DNA from: JAAYYY01 sp964602995 | GTDB taxonomy: Bacteria; Chloroflexota; Anaerolineae; Promineifilales; Promineifilaceae | DNA length: 48,187 nt | Direction: 5' to 3' | Assembly (NCBI GenBank): GCA_964602995.1 | Contig: CAZRTM010000015.1 | Span: 1 to 48,187, forward strand | Shown: positions 8,295 through 16,054 of the stretch, one piece after another | Layout: each line of letters opens with the position of its first letter | How positions within the stretch are numbered: position 1 is the stretch's first letter | The notes under the pieces: generated by a model | The model's database searches: none | Seen by the model: the letters and a program-made list of their open reading frames with translations, nothing else | What the model was told of the DNA's origin: nothing | Translations under genes and position numbers: made by a program

Positions 8295-9002
8295 GACCAA
8301 TTCTAGATAAATTCTCTTGTTAATTTTCCCCTTGCTCTTGTAGTCCACAATACGCATGGGGCCTACTTCTTTGGTGTTGGCAACGTGTGTGCCGCCGTCG
8401 GCCTGTAGGTCCAGCCCTTCTAGCTCAACCGTGCGCACTTCTTTTATGCCTTCAGGGAGCAGGTTGATTTTAGTACGGATCAGGTCCGGTATCTGGAACG
8501 CTTCTTCGCGCGGCAGAATCTGGACCTTCACGGGGCGCGCTGCCTGCACTTCACGGTTCACTGCTTCTTCGATTTCGCTTACCAGCTCAGCGCGCATCGT
8601 CTCGAATTCGAAGTCCATGCGCCCTTTCAGCGGCTCCATATTGCCGCCGGTGACGGAAGCGCCATAATCGCGGAAGATGACGCCACAAAGGATGTGCAGG
8701 GCCGTGTGTGTGCGCATCAACTGGTAGCGCCGTTCCCAGTCGAGCTGCCCTGTGATGGTGGAACCGACTTCGGGAAGGTCGTCGCCGCTCAGGTAATGCA
8801 CCGGCTGGCCTTGCACCCGTTTTATTTTAGTCACCTGCCAGCTCTGGTCGCCCAGGGTCAGCGTGCCTGTATCAGCCGGCTGTCCGCCACCGCCGGGATA
8901 GAAGGCGCTGCGGTCCAGCACAACGCCGCCATCTACCTGTGCCGTCACGGTGGCATCGAATTCTTTGATGTAACTGTCTGTCTGATACAGAAGCTCGGTC
9001 AT
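8289..9002 (-). CDS. alaX: Alanyl-tRNA editing protein, AlaX family
   Basis: A 237-residue free-standing homologue of the AlaRS editing domain (AlaX-M size). Such proteins deacylate mischarged Ser- or Gly-tRNA(Ala) in trans. The N-terminal part resembles the AlaRS linker barrel (DRSAFYPGGGGQPADTGTL). The editing core has HTALH (H99, H103) and DGGTH (D202, H206). The usual motif is CxxxH, so Asp stands where the Cys zinc ligand is expected. I chose the ATG at 9002 because it has GGAGG 6 nt upstream and gives a family-like N-terminus; the frame continues upstream to 9116, but that part is T-box leader. A T-box lies directly upstream. Confidence 0.88.
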   Translation of the reverse strand: MTELLYQTDSYIKEFDATVTAQVDGGVVLDRSAFYPGGGGQPADTGTLTLGDQSWQVTKIKRVQGQPVHYLSGDDLPEVGSTITGQLDWERRYQLMRTHTALHILCGVIFRDYGASVTGGNMEPLKGRMDFEFETMRAELVSEIEEAVNREVQAARPVKVQILPREEAFQIPDLIRTKINLLPEGIKEVRTVELEGLDLQADGGTHVANTKEVGPMRIVDYKSKGKINKRIYLELVE

Positions 9003-9050
9003 ATAACCTCCGACTCGCTCTAAACGTGGTCCGCAGCAGGCGTAGAAACC

Positions 9051-9082
9051 AAAAACGCCTCCATCCCGAAGGGACGAAGGCG
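9051..9082 (-). terminator. T-box intrinsic terminator of alaX
   Basis: On the minus strand CGCCTTCGTCC pairs with GGATGGAGGCG around a short loop and is followed by five T. It lies just after the T-box motif, so its 5' arm competes with the antiterminator, as in transcriptional T-boxes. Confidence 0.8.
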
Positions 9083-9223
9083 CAAAGCTTCGCGGTACCA
9101 CCCTACTTCCTGCCACACAGCCTTTGCTGCTGGCAGACGCTCGCTCGACGGCAACCGGCGCAACTGCACCCGCTATCGTCGCATTCCCGGTAACGTGGGA
9201 TGAATCCGGCCAGGCCTACTTGG

Positions 9224-9297
9224 TGGTCGGTAATCAGTATTCAGTGGTCAGTATTCAGTTTGTATTCCGACTTACTGTTTACTGATTACTGTTCACC
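9224..9297. repeat. Type C dispersed repeat inside the T-box leader
   Basis: Words such as CAGTATTCAGTGGTCAGTATTC and ACTGTTTACTGATTACTG recur in both orientations here. This is a different low-complexity family from type A. It occupies the linker between the specifier stem and the antiterminator, where extra RNA should be tolerated. Confidence 0.7.
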
Positions 9298-9420
9298 GCC
9301 CCGTTCGGGTGGCAACTCCGGAGGGATCTTCGGCTCTCTTATTGCCTGACTCACACCGTCTCAGGCTCGCTGAAAAGAGGGGCTGGCTATGTGGACAGCC
9401 CGGAGAGCGTACTCGTCTCC

Positions 9421-9664
9421 ATCATGGCTTTTCGTGATAATATTGTATTGTTACGTTGGCACACGCACCGGCGGCGCCAAAAACGTAGGTGAATTATGCC
9501 AAATCGGCCTGGTAATGTCAATTTTGAGGAGGTTGTGGGGCAGGATAGCGAACCAATATTTACAAGGTTATTAGCTTGTGATAAGCTTAATTCCGCCAGG
9601 GGAAGCAGATATGCCGGGCTGAGACGACCATTCCCACCCCGCATTAGACAATGGAAGGAACGAC
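9421..9664. other. Intergenic region, divergent alaX leader and response regulator
   Basis: About 240 bp with no convincing gene. The AT-rich segment GATAATATTGTATTG (9434-9448) lies just upstream of the T-box leader and may hold its promoter on the minus strand, but I could not find a clean -35/-10 pair. AATGGAAGGAACG at 9650-9662 supplies a ribosome-binding site for the response regulator. Confidence 0.4.
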
Positions 9665-10084
9665 ATGAATATACGGGCGAGAAGAGTCGTTTGCATCGAA
9701 GACGAACAGGAAATGATCGACCTGGTGAGGCTGATTCTCAACAGGCAGAATATCGAAGTTGTGGGCGCGCTTGGCGGTAAAGAGGGGTTAGAAAAGATCG
9801 CCGAGCTGCAACCAGACCTCGTGCTGCTTGATTTAATGATGCCTGAGATGGACGGCTGGGAAGTATATCAGAAGATGAAGGCAACAGAGGAGATACGACA
9901 TATTCCGGTCATCGTCGTTACGGCCAAAGCGCAGAGTATTGACCGCGTTTTGGGATTGCACATTGCCCGCGTGGATGATTACATCACCAAACCGTTTACG
10001 CCCCAGGAGCTGATGGATAGTGTGACGCGCGTGCTGGAAGCGCATGAGCAAAATCCCATAGAGCCTGACGGTAGATCCGTGTGA
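9665..10084 (+). CDS. Single-domain response regulator (CheY-like)
   Basis: A 139-residue receiver domain with no output domain. The acidic pocket is present (IEDEQ near residue 12), the phospho-acceptor is D56 in LLDLMMPEMDGW, the conserved Thr lies in VVTAKAQ and the Lys in YITKPFTPQEL. It should relay phosphorylation to a partner rather than bind DNA. It is the first of two receiver proteins that bracket an MBL-fold hydrolase on the same strand. Its kinase is not adjacent. Confidence 0.9.
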   Translation: MNIRARRVVCIEDEQEMIDLVRLILNRQNIEVVGALGGKEGLEKIAELQPDLVLLDLMMPEMDGWEVYQKMKATEEIRHIPVIVVTAKAQSIDRVLGLHIARVDDYITKPFTPQELMDSVTRVLEAHEQNPIEPDGRSV

Positions 10085-10148
10085 GAGTGGAATGAACGAG
10101 GACGTGTTGACGACGTCCGGTCCAATTAATAGCCAGTAGAGGAGGAAG

Positions 10149-11006
10149 TTGCACTTGCGTGTGCAATTTTGGGGAGTTCGGGGCACCATTCCTGTGCCCG
10201 GGCCAGAGACGCTAAGGACCGGGGGCAATACGGCCTGCATTGCGGTTTTCACTTCTGATCAGCACCTGATTATCATCGACGCTGGCTCTGGCATTCGCCG
10301 CCTGGGCCAGAAGCTGATGAAAGATAACCCCGGACGGATTGTGGGAACGCTTCTTATCAGCCACACCCATTGGGATCATATCCAAGGTTTCCCCTACTTT
10401 GCACCGGCGTTCGAGCGCAACAACCGGTTTGTGGTGGTGGGGCAGAAGCGGGTCGGGCAGCGCCTGGAGCAGATTCTGGCGCGCCAGATCATCGAGCCTT
10501 ATCTCCCTTTTGATTACAAAATGTTGCCCGCGGATTTCCACGTCAAAGAAATAGAAGACAATGAGGTGCTGGTCATCGGTGATGAGACGACGGTACGCGC
10601 GGCGACACTCAACCATCCAGGCGATAGTCTGGGCTTCCGCATAGAGAATAACCGTGCGGTTCTGGCCTATTGCACGGATACGACGCACCCTGATGATGGG
10701 ATTGAGCCTGGAGTGCTGACGGTGGCCCAGGATGCAGACCTTCTGATTCACGATTCGCACTTTTCCGTGGAGGGGCGCGAGCAGTTCTCCGGGTGGGGGC
10801 ACAGTAGCTGGTTGGAGGCCGCACAGGCTGCCCGCGCCGCCAATGTCAAGTGTCTGGCTCTCTATCACTATTCGCCGGACGCCACAGATGACTATCTGGA
10901 AAACGAGATGTTGTGCCAGGCGCGTGAGGTGTTCCCCAACACCATTCTCAGCCGTGAGGGAATGGCGCTTGACCTGCCCATTGAGAATGAGCCGGAGAGC
11001 ACGTGA
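10149..11006 (+). CDS. MBL-fold metallo-hydrolase
   Basis: A 285-residue metallo-beta-lactamase-fold protein. The N-terminus FWGVRGTIPVPGPETLRTGG is typical of the subfamily that resembles PhnP, RNase Z and class II cAMP phosphodiesterase. The metal motif HTHWDH is at residues 72-77, further ligands occur at the H in LNHPGDS, the D in LLIHDSHF and the H in ALYHYSPD. A phosphodiester is a likely substrate class, but its identity cannot be read. Translation appears to start at TTG (10149), with GGAGGAAG directly upstream; a GTG at 10161 is less well placed. It is flanked by receiver proteins on the same strand. Confidence 0.85.
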   Translation: MHLRVQFWGVRGTIPVPGPETLRTGGNTACIAVFTSDQHLIIIDAGSGIRRLGQKLMKDNPGRIVGTLLISHTHWDHIQGFPYFAPAFERNNRFVVVGQKRVGQRLEQILARQIIEPYLPFDYKMLPADFHVKEIEDNEVLVIGDETTVRAATLNHPGDSLGFRIENNRAVLAYCTDTTHPDDGIEPGVLTVAQDADLLIHDSHFSVEGREQFSGWGHSSWLEAAQAARAANVKCLALYHYSPDATDDYLENEMLCQAREVFPNTILSREGMALDLPIENEPEST

Positions 11007-11051
11007 CGGCGGGGCCTCATTGCCTGAATATTAGAAATGTTTACAATTGGC

Positions 11052-11069
11052 CCGAGGATTAGTCCTCGG
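11052..11069 (+). other. Short inverted repeat upstream of second response regulator
   Basis: CCGAGGA and TCCTCGG form a 7-bp stem with a TTAG loop, 32 bp before the next start codon. There is no T-tract, so it is not a clear terminator. It could be an operator or a leader hairpin. Confidence 0.35.
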
Positions 11070-11100
11070 ACCATGTTGACTTAATAAAGCAGAGGACGCA

Positions 11101-11490
11101 TTGAGTTGGTCTGTTCTAGTTGTTGACGATGAGCCTATGGCGCGCACCCTTCTGCGCCTGATGCTGGTTCGCGCGGGCTTTGAAGTCGTCGAAGCGGAAG
11201 ATGGCTTTGATGCCCTGGAGAAACTGAAAGAAAGCCTACCTGACGTTATGATCCTGGATGTCATGATGCCGGGAATTGATGGTTTCTCAGTTTGTGAAGC
11301 AGTACGCGACGACGCCTCAACAGCCGATTTGCCTGTCATCATGCTCAGCGCCAAGACCGACCTGGAAAGCGTTAACAAAGGATTACGGGTGGGAGCAAAC
11401 AAATATTTGACCAAACCGATTTCCCCCGAAGAGTTGACGCGGCAGGTACGCGATGTACTTCAGAGCAATAGCGACAACCGCACAGGGTAG
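11101..11490 (+). CDS. Single-domain response regulator (CheY-like)
   Basis: A 129-residue receiver domain. VVDDEP gives the acidic pocket, D53 in ILDVMMPGIDGF is the phospho-acceptor, LSAK carries the Ser/Thr position and YLTKPISPEEL the conserved Lys. No output domain follows. The start is most likely TTG at 11101, preceded by AGAGG; no ATG is available near the domain start. It is related in type but not closely similar to the receiver at 9665. Confidence 0.88.
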   Translation: MSWSVLVVDDEPMARTLLRLMLVRAGFEVVEAEDGFDALEKLKESLPDVMILDVMMPGIDGFSVCEAVRDDASTADLPVIMLSAKTDLESVNKGLRVGANKYLTKPISPEELTRQVRDVLQSNSDNRTG

Positions 11491-11525
11491 TCGGTCACTA
11501 TCATTTTTATCGGAGGTCTAAACAT

Positions 11526-11726
11526 ATGTTGGCGAAACGATTGTTGGTCATCGTTATCTCATTGGCCGTCGGCGCCGTTGTGACGGTTGGCCTGGTGCGC
11601 TTTGTGCTGGGCACCACGGTTGCCGAGTATGGCACTTTTTACTTCTCGATGACCGCATTCTTCCTGGGCGCTGCCCTGGGAATTTGGTTGGATAAGTTCT
11701 TTGGTACAGAGTTTTTACCCGAGTAA
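11526..11726 (+). CDS. Small two-helix membrane protein
   Basis: A 66-residue protein with two predicted membrane helices (about 6-28, LLVIVISLAVGAVVTVGLV, and about 40-57, YFSMTAFFLGAALGIWL). A strong GGAGG lies 9 nt before the ATG, so I consider it real. The family is not recognised. It lies 19 bp upstream of folD and is probably co-transcribed with it. Confidence 0.7.
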   Translation: MLAKRLLVIVISLAVGAVVTVGLVRFVLGTTVAEYGTFYFSMTAFFLGAALGIWLDKFFGTEFLPE

Positions 11727-11745
11727 GTGAAGGATATACAAGAAT

Positions 11746-12645
11746 ATGACAGCAGAGTTGATCGACGGCAAAGCAATTGCCAAGAAAGTGCGTGACGAGG
11801 TGGCGGAGCGGGTCGCCGCGCTGAAGGAAGAGTATGGTTACACGCCCGGGCTGGCCACCGTGCTGGTGGGCGAGGATCCAGCTTCTAACACCTATGTGCG
11901 CATGAAGCAGCGGATGTGCGAAGAGCTGGGCATCCGGTCCATTGGTCATACGCTGCCCGCCGACGCTTCTCAGGAAGACGTTGAATCGCTGGTTGAAGAG
12001 CTTAACGCCGATCCAGAAGTCAACGGTATTTTGGTGCAATTGCCCATGCCCGGTCACATCGACGAAGAAGCGGTGCTCAACAAGATTGACCTGGGCAAGG
12101 ATGTTGACGGTTTCCACCCGGTAAACATCGGCCGTCTGGCCATGAAGGGGCGTGACCCTCTATTTATTCCCTGTACCCCCTACGGGGTAATGGTTCTGTT
12201 GGAAGAGGCGGGTGTAGAAACCAGCGGCGCTGAGGCCGTTATCGTGGGCCGCAGCAACATCGTCGGCCTGCCGGTGGCCATGCTGCTGCAGAAGGCCAAT
12301 GCGACGGTGACCATTTGCCATAGCCGCACGCGCGACCTGGCGGAACATACCCGCCGCGCCGACATTCTCATCGCCGCCATCGGACGGCCTGAGATGATTA
12401 CAGGCGATATGATTAAGCCAGGCGCCACAGTCATCGACGTCGGCGTCAACCGCGTGGACGACCCCGAAGCCAAGCGCGGCTACCGTCTGGTTGGCGACGT
12501 GGAATTTGATTCTGCCAAAGAAGTGGCGGGCGCGCTGACCCCGGTCCCTGGCGGCGTCGGCCCCATGACCATCGCTATGCTGATGAAGAACACCCTACAT
12601 GCGGCCGAGATGGCCCTCGCCAACCGCGAGCCGCAGGCTGCATAA
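11746..12645 (+). CDS. folD: Bifunctional methylenetetrahydrofolate dehydrogenase/cyclohydrolase
   Basis: FolD interconverts 5,10-methylene-THF, 5,10-methenyl-THF and 10-formyl-THF with NADP in cytosolic one-carbon metabolism. At 299 residues it is full length. Family signatures are clear: YVRMKQRMCEELGI with the catalytic Lys, the LVQLPMPGHID and DKDVDGFHP-type segment, CTPYGVMVLL, the nucleotide-binding VGRSNIVGLPVAMLL and the C-terminal TPVPGGVGPMTIAML. A type A repeat begins right after the stop codon and runs to the assembly gap. Confidence 0.97.
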   Translation: MTAELIDGKAIAKKVRDEVAERVAALKEEYGYTPGLATVLVGEDPASNTYVRMKQRMCEELGIRSIGHTLPADASQEDVESLVEELNADPEVNGILVQLPMPGHIDEEAVLNKIDLGKDVDGFHPVNIGRLAMKGRDPLFIPCTPYGVMVLLEEAGVETSGAEAVIVGRSNIVGLPVAMLLQKANATVTICHSRTRDLAEHTRRADILIAAIGRPEMITGDMIKPGATVIDVGVNRVDDPEAKRGYRLVGDVEFDSAKEVAGALTPVPGGVGPMTIAMLMKNTLHAAEMALANREPQAA

Positions 12646-12646
12646 G

Positions 12647-12682
12647 AATAGAGATTGGAGATTGGTTGATTGGAGATTGGGA
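12647..12682. repeat. Type A repeat at the scaffold gap
   Basis: ATAGAGATTGGAGATTGG units directly follow folD and run nearly to the N tract. Repeat content is a plausible reason why the assembly broke here. Confidence 0.8.
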
Positions 12683-12691
12683 AGAACTGCG

Positions 12692-12791
12692 NNNNNNNNN
12701 NNNNNNNNNNNNNNNNNNNNNNNNNNNNNNNNNNNNNNNNNNNNNNNNNNNNNNNNNNNNNNNNNNNNNNNNNNNNNNNNNNNNNNNNNNN
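12692..12791. other. Assembly gap of exactly 100 N
   Basis: A run of 100 N is the conventional symbol for a scaffold join of unknown length. It removes the 3' end of hemW. Real distance and content are unknown. Confidence 0.98.
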
Positions 12792-13968
12792 CCAATAACC
12801 GATAAAACACCTGATTACTCAGGAACCACCCCCGCCTCGTCAGTAAGAGGCGGTTTTCTTTTTTCTGTAGCAGATCCCAATCGATTAACTGGTTGAGCGT
12901 TGGGCCGTGGGTGTCGTAGATGCTGTGGCCGAAGCGCTGTTCGAAGGCTTGCAGGTCCAGTCCTTCCTGCAGGAGGCGTAGCTGCATCATGATGGTGTCT
13001 GAGATAGCCTCGGAGGTGGAGACGGGGTGGGCGTCTCTGACGGCAGTGGAGAGGGGGAAGTGGGTGGGCTGCCCTTGCTGCAAACGGCGAATGTAGACAC
13101 GGGGCTGTTTGACGACTTCATAGCGATAACCGCCGGCATGCCCGTGTGCTCCGGCGCCAAGCCCCAGATATTGCCCATTGCGCCAGTAGGTCAGGTTGTG
13201 CTGCGATGCATAGCCAGAGGAGCGCGCCCAATTAGATATTTCGTAATGCGCCCAGCCGGCATCTTCCAGCAGCTCACAGGCCAGTGTGTACTGGTCGGCG
13301 GCCACATCGGGATCGGGCGCTGCAATCTGGCCGTTGTTCAGCCAGCGGTGCATCGGCGTACCTGGTTCAATGGTCAGGCAGTAAAGGCTCAGGTGCTCCG
13401 TTTCCAATTCCAGGGCTGCGCGCAAGCTGTGCTCCCACGATGCTAGCGATTGGTCCGGGAGGCCGTAGATAAGGTCCACGCTGAGGTTGTCAAAACCGGC
13501 GTCGCGGCTGAGCCGGATCGCCTCTACCACCGTCTGCAGGTCATGCTCTCGCTCCAGCAGGGACAGCTCGCCGGGATTGGCGCTCTGCATGCCGAAACTG
13601 AGGCGGTTCACGCCCAGGGCGCGGATCTGCTGTAGATAGGCGGCATCGACGGTGCCGGGGTTGGCTTCCATGGTGATTTCGGCGTCAGGGGCCAGGTCGA
13701 AGTGGTCGCGCACGCTTTGCAAGATGTGGGCCATGTCCTCAGCAGCCATGAGCGACGGCGTGCCCCCGCCGAAGAAAATGGTGTGCGCGGCGGGGCGTGG
13801 CTCGCCTGTGGCGCGAGCCAGGGCACTAACCTGCTGCACTTCCCCGGCCAGCGCTGCGGCATAGACGCTTTGCAAATCGGCCAGGCCAGTGTAAGTGTTG
13901 AAATCACAATAGGCGCAGCGGTGGCGGCAGAAAGGGATATGCAAATAGAGGCTGAGCGAAGAATTCAT
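12792..13968 (-). CDS. hemW: HemW-type radical SAM protein, 3' end lost in gap
   Basis: About 392 residues are visible, close to the full length of HemW (formerly called HemN-like or coproporphyrinogen oxidase-like), a radical SAM protein and heme chaperone. FCRHRCAYC holds the cluster cysteines, FGGGTPSL the glycine-rich SAM motif, and HNLTYW is the HNxxYW signature that separates HemW from true HemN. The C-terminus stops at SNQVFYRLL at the gap edge, so only a few residues should be missing. I place the start at 13968 (MNSSLSLYLHIPFC) because this matches the family N-terminus; the frame is open further upstream to 14037. The frame beyond the gap is only repeat and antisense folD, so the real stop should be in the gap. 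Confidence 0.9.
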
Positions 13969-14129
13969 TCCGTTACGATTTGCCTGATAAGGCGCTGTTA
14001 ACTCTGCTTTCATCTGTCTTGTCCTGCATTTCAGCATCCCTTATCATACATCATAGGCGCCCGCAGGGCAGAAAGGTATATCCAACATTTACATAAGCTT
14101 TGCCATTCGTTTTGCGGTAAGATAGGTAT

Positions 14130-15527
14130 ATGAAGGTCCGGAAAAGGCGATTATTCCAGAGTAGAGTGATGGTTCGCGTGCTGCGACTCTGGCCCGCTTT
14201 GCTCTTGCTTCTTGCTCTGATGGCTGTCCCTCTGCACGCGTTCGGGGCCAGCTTCCAGGCGGCGCCGCGTGTGCTGGTTCTGAACGCAGAAGGTCCGGTG
14301 ACGCCGGCGATGGCCAGCTACCTGGAACGGGGTGTGCAAGCGGCTGAAGAACGGGGCGTGCCCGCTGTGGTGGTGCTCAACACGCCGGGCGGCGGCATTG
14401 AGATAACGCAGGGCATAGTGCGCCTGTTCCGCAATGCGCAGGTGCCGGTGATTGTCTACGTGGGGCCGCCGGGCGCCCAGGCAGCGTCGGCCGGTAGCAT
14501 TGTCACGCTGGCGGCGCACGCCTCAGGTATGGCCCCAGAAACGGTCATGGGTGCGGCGTCGCCGGTGGGTGGCGAAGGTCAGGACATCGGCGAGACGATG
14601 TACCGCAAAGTGGTCGAGGATTTGAAGGCCACCGTGCGCGGTCTGGCGGAGCGCCGCGGAGAAGAAGCCGTAGCCGTGGCGGAGGAAATGATCGAGGATG
14701 CACGCGCGGTCAACTCCAACGAAGCGCTGAATGTAGGGCTGATTGATGCCGTGGCGCCTGATGTGGCGGCGTTGCTTAACCAACTGGACGGCCTGACGGT
14801 GATGGTGAGTGGGGAAGAGTGGACGCTGCAGACCGCGGGCGCTGAACAGGTCGCTTTCGACATGAACACCATCGAGGCTGTTCTGCACGCCATCTCCAAC
14901 CCGCTCCTGATCAGCATTCTGCTGCCACTGGGCATGACCTCGCTTTTCATCGAGTTGCGCAGCCCTGGCGGCTGGGTGGCAGGATTCGTCGGGGTCATCT
15001 GTCTGGGCATTGCTTTCTACGGGTTGGGCCAGTTGCCCGTCAACTGGTTGGGCCTGGGATTATTGCTGGTGGCGTTTGTGCTTTTCCTGCTCGAGGTCAC
15101 GTCTCCCGGCGTCGGTGCGTTGGCACTGGTGGGCGCCGGGACGATGTTGGCCGGGTTGCTCGTGCTCTTTAATTCGCCCGGTTCCCCAGACTTTGTGCGC
15201 ATTTCCGTTGCCAGCGCCGTGGCGATTACGGTTGTCACCTCAGCCTTTTTCATCTTCATCCTGACAATGGCTGTCCAGGCACAACGGCGGCCGGCACAGA
15301 CCGGTAAGGAGGGTCTGGTGGGCAAAACTGGCGTTGTGCGTAAATCGTTGGTTCCCGCGCCCTCAGGTCCGGTGCGCTACGTAGGTTCTATTCTGGTCTA
15401 TGGCGAGCTGTGGCGGGCAGAATCGGATGAGGCCATTGAAAGCGGCGAAGAGGTCGTGGTGACTGGAGCGGATGGCTTTACCTTACACGTGCAGAAGTTA
15501 GATTCTACTGATTCAGATTCAGAATAA
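14130..15527 (+). CDS. NfeD-like membrane serine protease (ClpP-class)
   Basis: A 465-residue protein of the long NfeD type: signal peptide or first helix (to about residue 40), a ClpP/crotonase-fold protease domain (about 45-235), about four membrane helices (about 265-380) and a C-terminal NfeD OB-fold (about 395-460). The nucleophile Ser should be in AASAGSIVTLAA near 118. In archaeal stomatin proteases the partner Lys lies in an IKSLA segment; here the equivalent reads VRGLAERR, so Arg may occupy that position. Long NfeD genes usually sit next to a stomatin/SPFH gene; here a biotinyl-domain gene follows instead. An alternative start is ATG 14169 (MVRVLRLWPALLL), which gives a more typical signal peptide. 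Confidence 0.85.
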   Translation: MKVRKRRLFQSRVMVRVLRLWPALLLLLALMAVPLHAFGASFQAAPRVLVLNAEGPVTPAMASYLERGVQAAEERGVPAVVVLNTPGGGIEITQGIVRLFRNAQVPVIVYVGPPGAQAASAGSIVTLAAHASGMAPETVMGAASPVGGEGQDIGETMYRKVVEDLKATVRGLAERRGEEAVAVAEEMIEDARAVNSNEALNVGLIDAVAPDVAALLNQLDGLTVMVSGEEWTLQTAGAEQVAFDMNTIEAVLHAISNPLLISILLPLGMTSLFIELRSPGGWVAGFVGVICLGIAFYGLGQLPVNWLGLGLLLVAFVLFLLEVTSPGVGALALVGAGTMLAGLLVLFNSPGSPDFVRISVASAVAITVVTSAFFIFILTMAVQAQRRPAQTGKEGLVGKTGVVRKSLVPAPSGPVRYVGSILVYGELWRAESDEAIESGEEVVVTGADGFTLHVQKLDSTDSDSE

Positions 15528-15535
15528 GGCGCCAG

Positions 15536-16051
15536 ATGAAATTTAAGGTGAAGGTGGACGGCCAGGAAAAGGAGATTGAGGTCAGCCGCCAGGGTGACAG
15601 GTTGCGCATCAGCATTGATGGGCAGAGTACCGATGTGCGCGTGGTGCACAGCGATGGCCCGTACTTTGTCCTGGAGTATGATCAGGCGGTGGGCGAACAT
15701 AGGCAGCGACGGCGTCTGCGAGCGGCCGGCCACCTGGTTGGCGACCGGCGGCAGCTATGGGTGAACGGCAGCCTGCTGACTTATGAGCGGCTTCGCGAAG
15801 GAGATGGTGAGCAGGCCCGAGAGGCAGGCGGCTCCCTGTCGGCGTCGATTCCGGCTGTTGTATCGGAAATATTGGTGGCGGAAGGGCAGCAGGTGAGCGC
15901 CGGACAAAAACTGATCTTGCTGGAGTCGATGAAGATGATTTTGCCGGTGCAGGCGCCACATGATGGTGTGGTGACTGCGATCAGGTGCGCGACGGGAGAG
16001 GCGGTGCAGCCGGGCGTGCCCCTTGTAGAACTGGAGGAAGGTGAAGGGTAG
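15536..16051 (+). CDS. Biotin/lipoyl-attachment domain protein
   Basis: A 171-residue protein whose C-terminal 75 residues form a biotinyl-type carrier domain: PAVVSEILVAEGQQVSAGQKL, then ESMKM with the modifiable Lys, then APHDGVVTAI. The ESMKM motif favours biotin. The N-terminal half (about 1-95) is a separate beta-rich region. The protein resembles stand-alone carrier subunits (BCCP or decarboxylase gamma-like) of a biotin-dependent carboxylase, but no carboxylase or transferase gene is in this window. It starts 8 bp after the NfeD-like gene and ends 3 bp before the M24 peptidase, so the three probably form an operon. Confidence 0.8.
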   Translation: MKFKVKVDGQEKEIEVSRQGDRLRISIDGQSTDVRVVHSDGPYFVLEYDQAVGEHRQRRRLRAAGHLVGDRRQLWVNGSLLTYERLREGDGEQAREAGGSLSASIPAVVSEILVAEGQQVSAGQKLILLESMKMILPVQAPHDGVVTAIRCATGEAVQPGVPLVELEEGEG

Positions 16052-16054
16052 GAG

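Larger units (their letters stand above)
9051..9420 (-). promoter_or_regulatory. T-box riboswitch leader, probably tRNA-Ala specific
   Basis: The minus strand carries the conserved T-box AGGGTGGTACCGCGAAGC at 9104-9087; its UGGU would pair with an ACCA tRNA end. Upstream, Stem I elements are visible: GACGAGTACG with the AGTA motif (9417-9408), an AG-bulge-like CAGCGAG and a GGTG-containing apical loop near 9355-9370. The helix CTCCGG/CCGGAG is followed by TTGCCACCC and GAA. The best specifier is GCC at 9313-9311 followed by A, an alanine codon, which matches the alaX gene downstream. A second repeat family is inserted between Stem I and the antiterminator. The fold was drawn by hand; the T-box motif and terminator are secure, the specifier less so. 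Confidence 0.85.

Noticed and set aside
9003..9116. N-terminal extension of AlaX in the open frame
   Set aside because: This segment is T-box leader and terminator sequence. A good ribosome-binding site and a family-like N-terminus mark 9002 as the start.
9496..9780. Possible small gene in the spacer before the first response regulator
   Set aside because: The frame overlaps the response regulator by over 100 bp, its product has no recognisable features, and the regulator itself has a good start.
12595..12691. Continuation of hemW past the gap into folD antisense
   Set aside because: The frame is only carried through the N run; beyond it lie repeat and antisense folD, so the real stop must be inside the gap.
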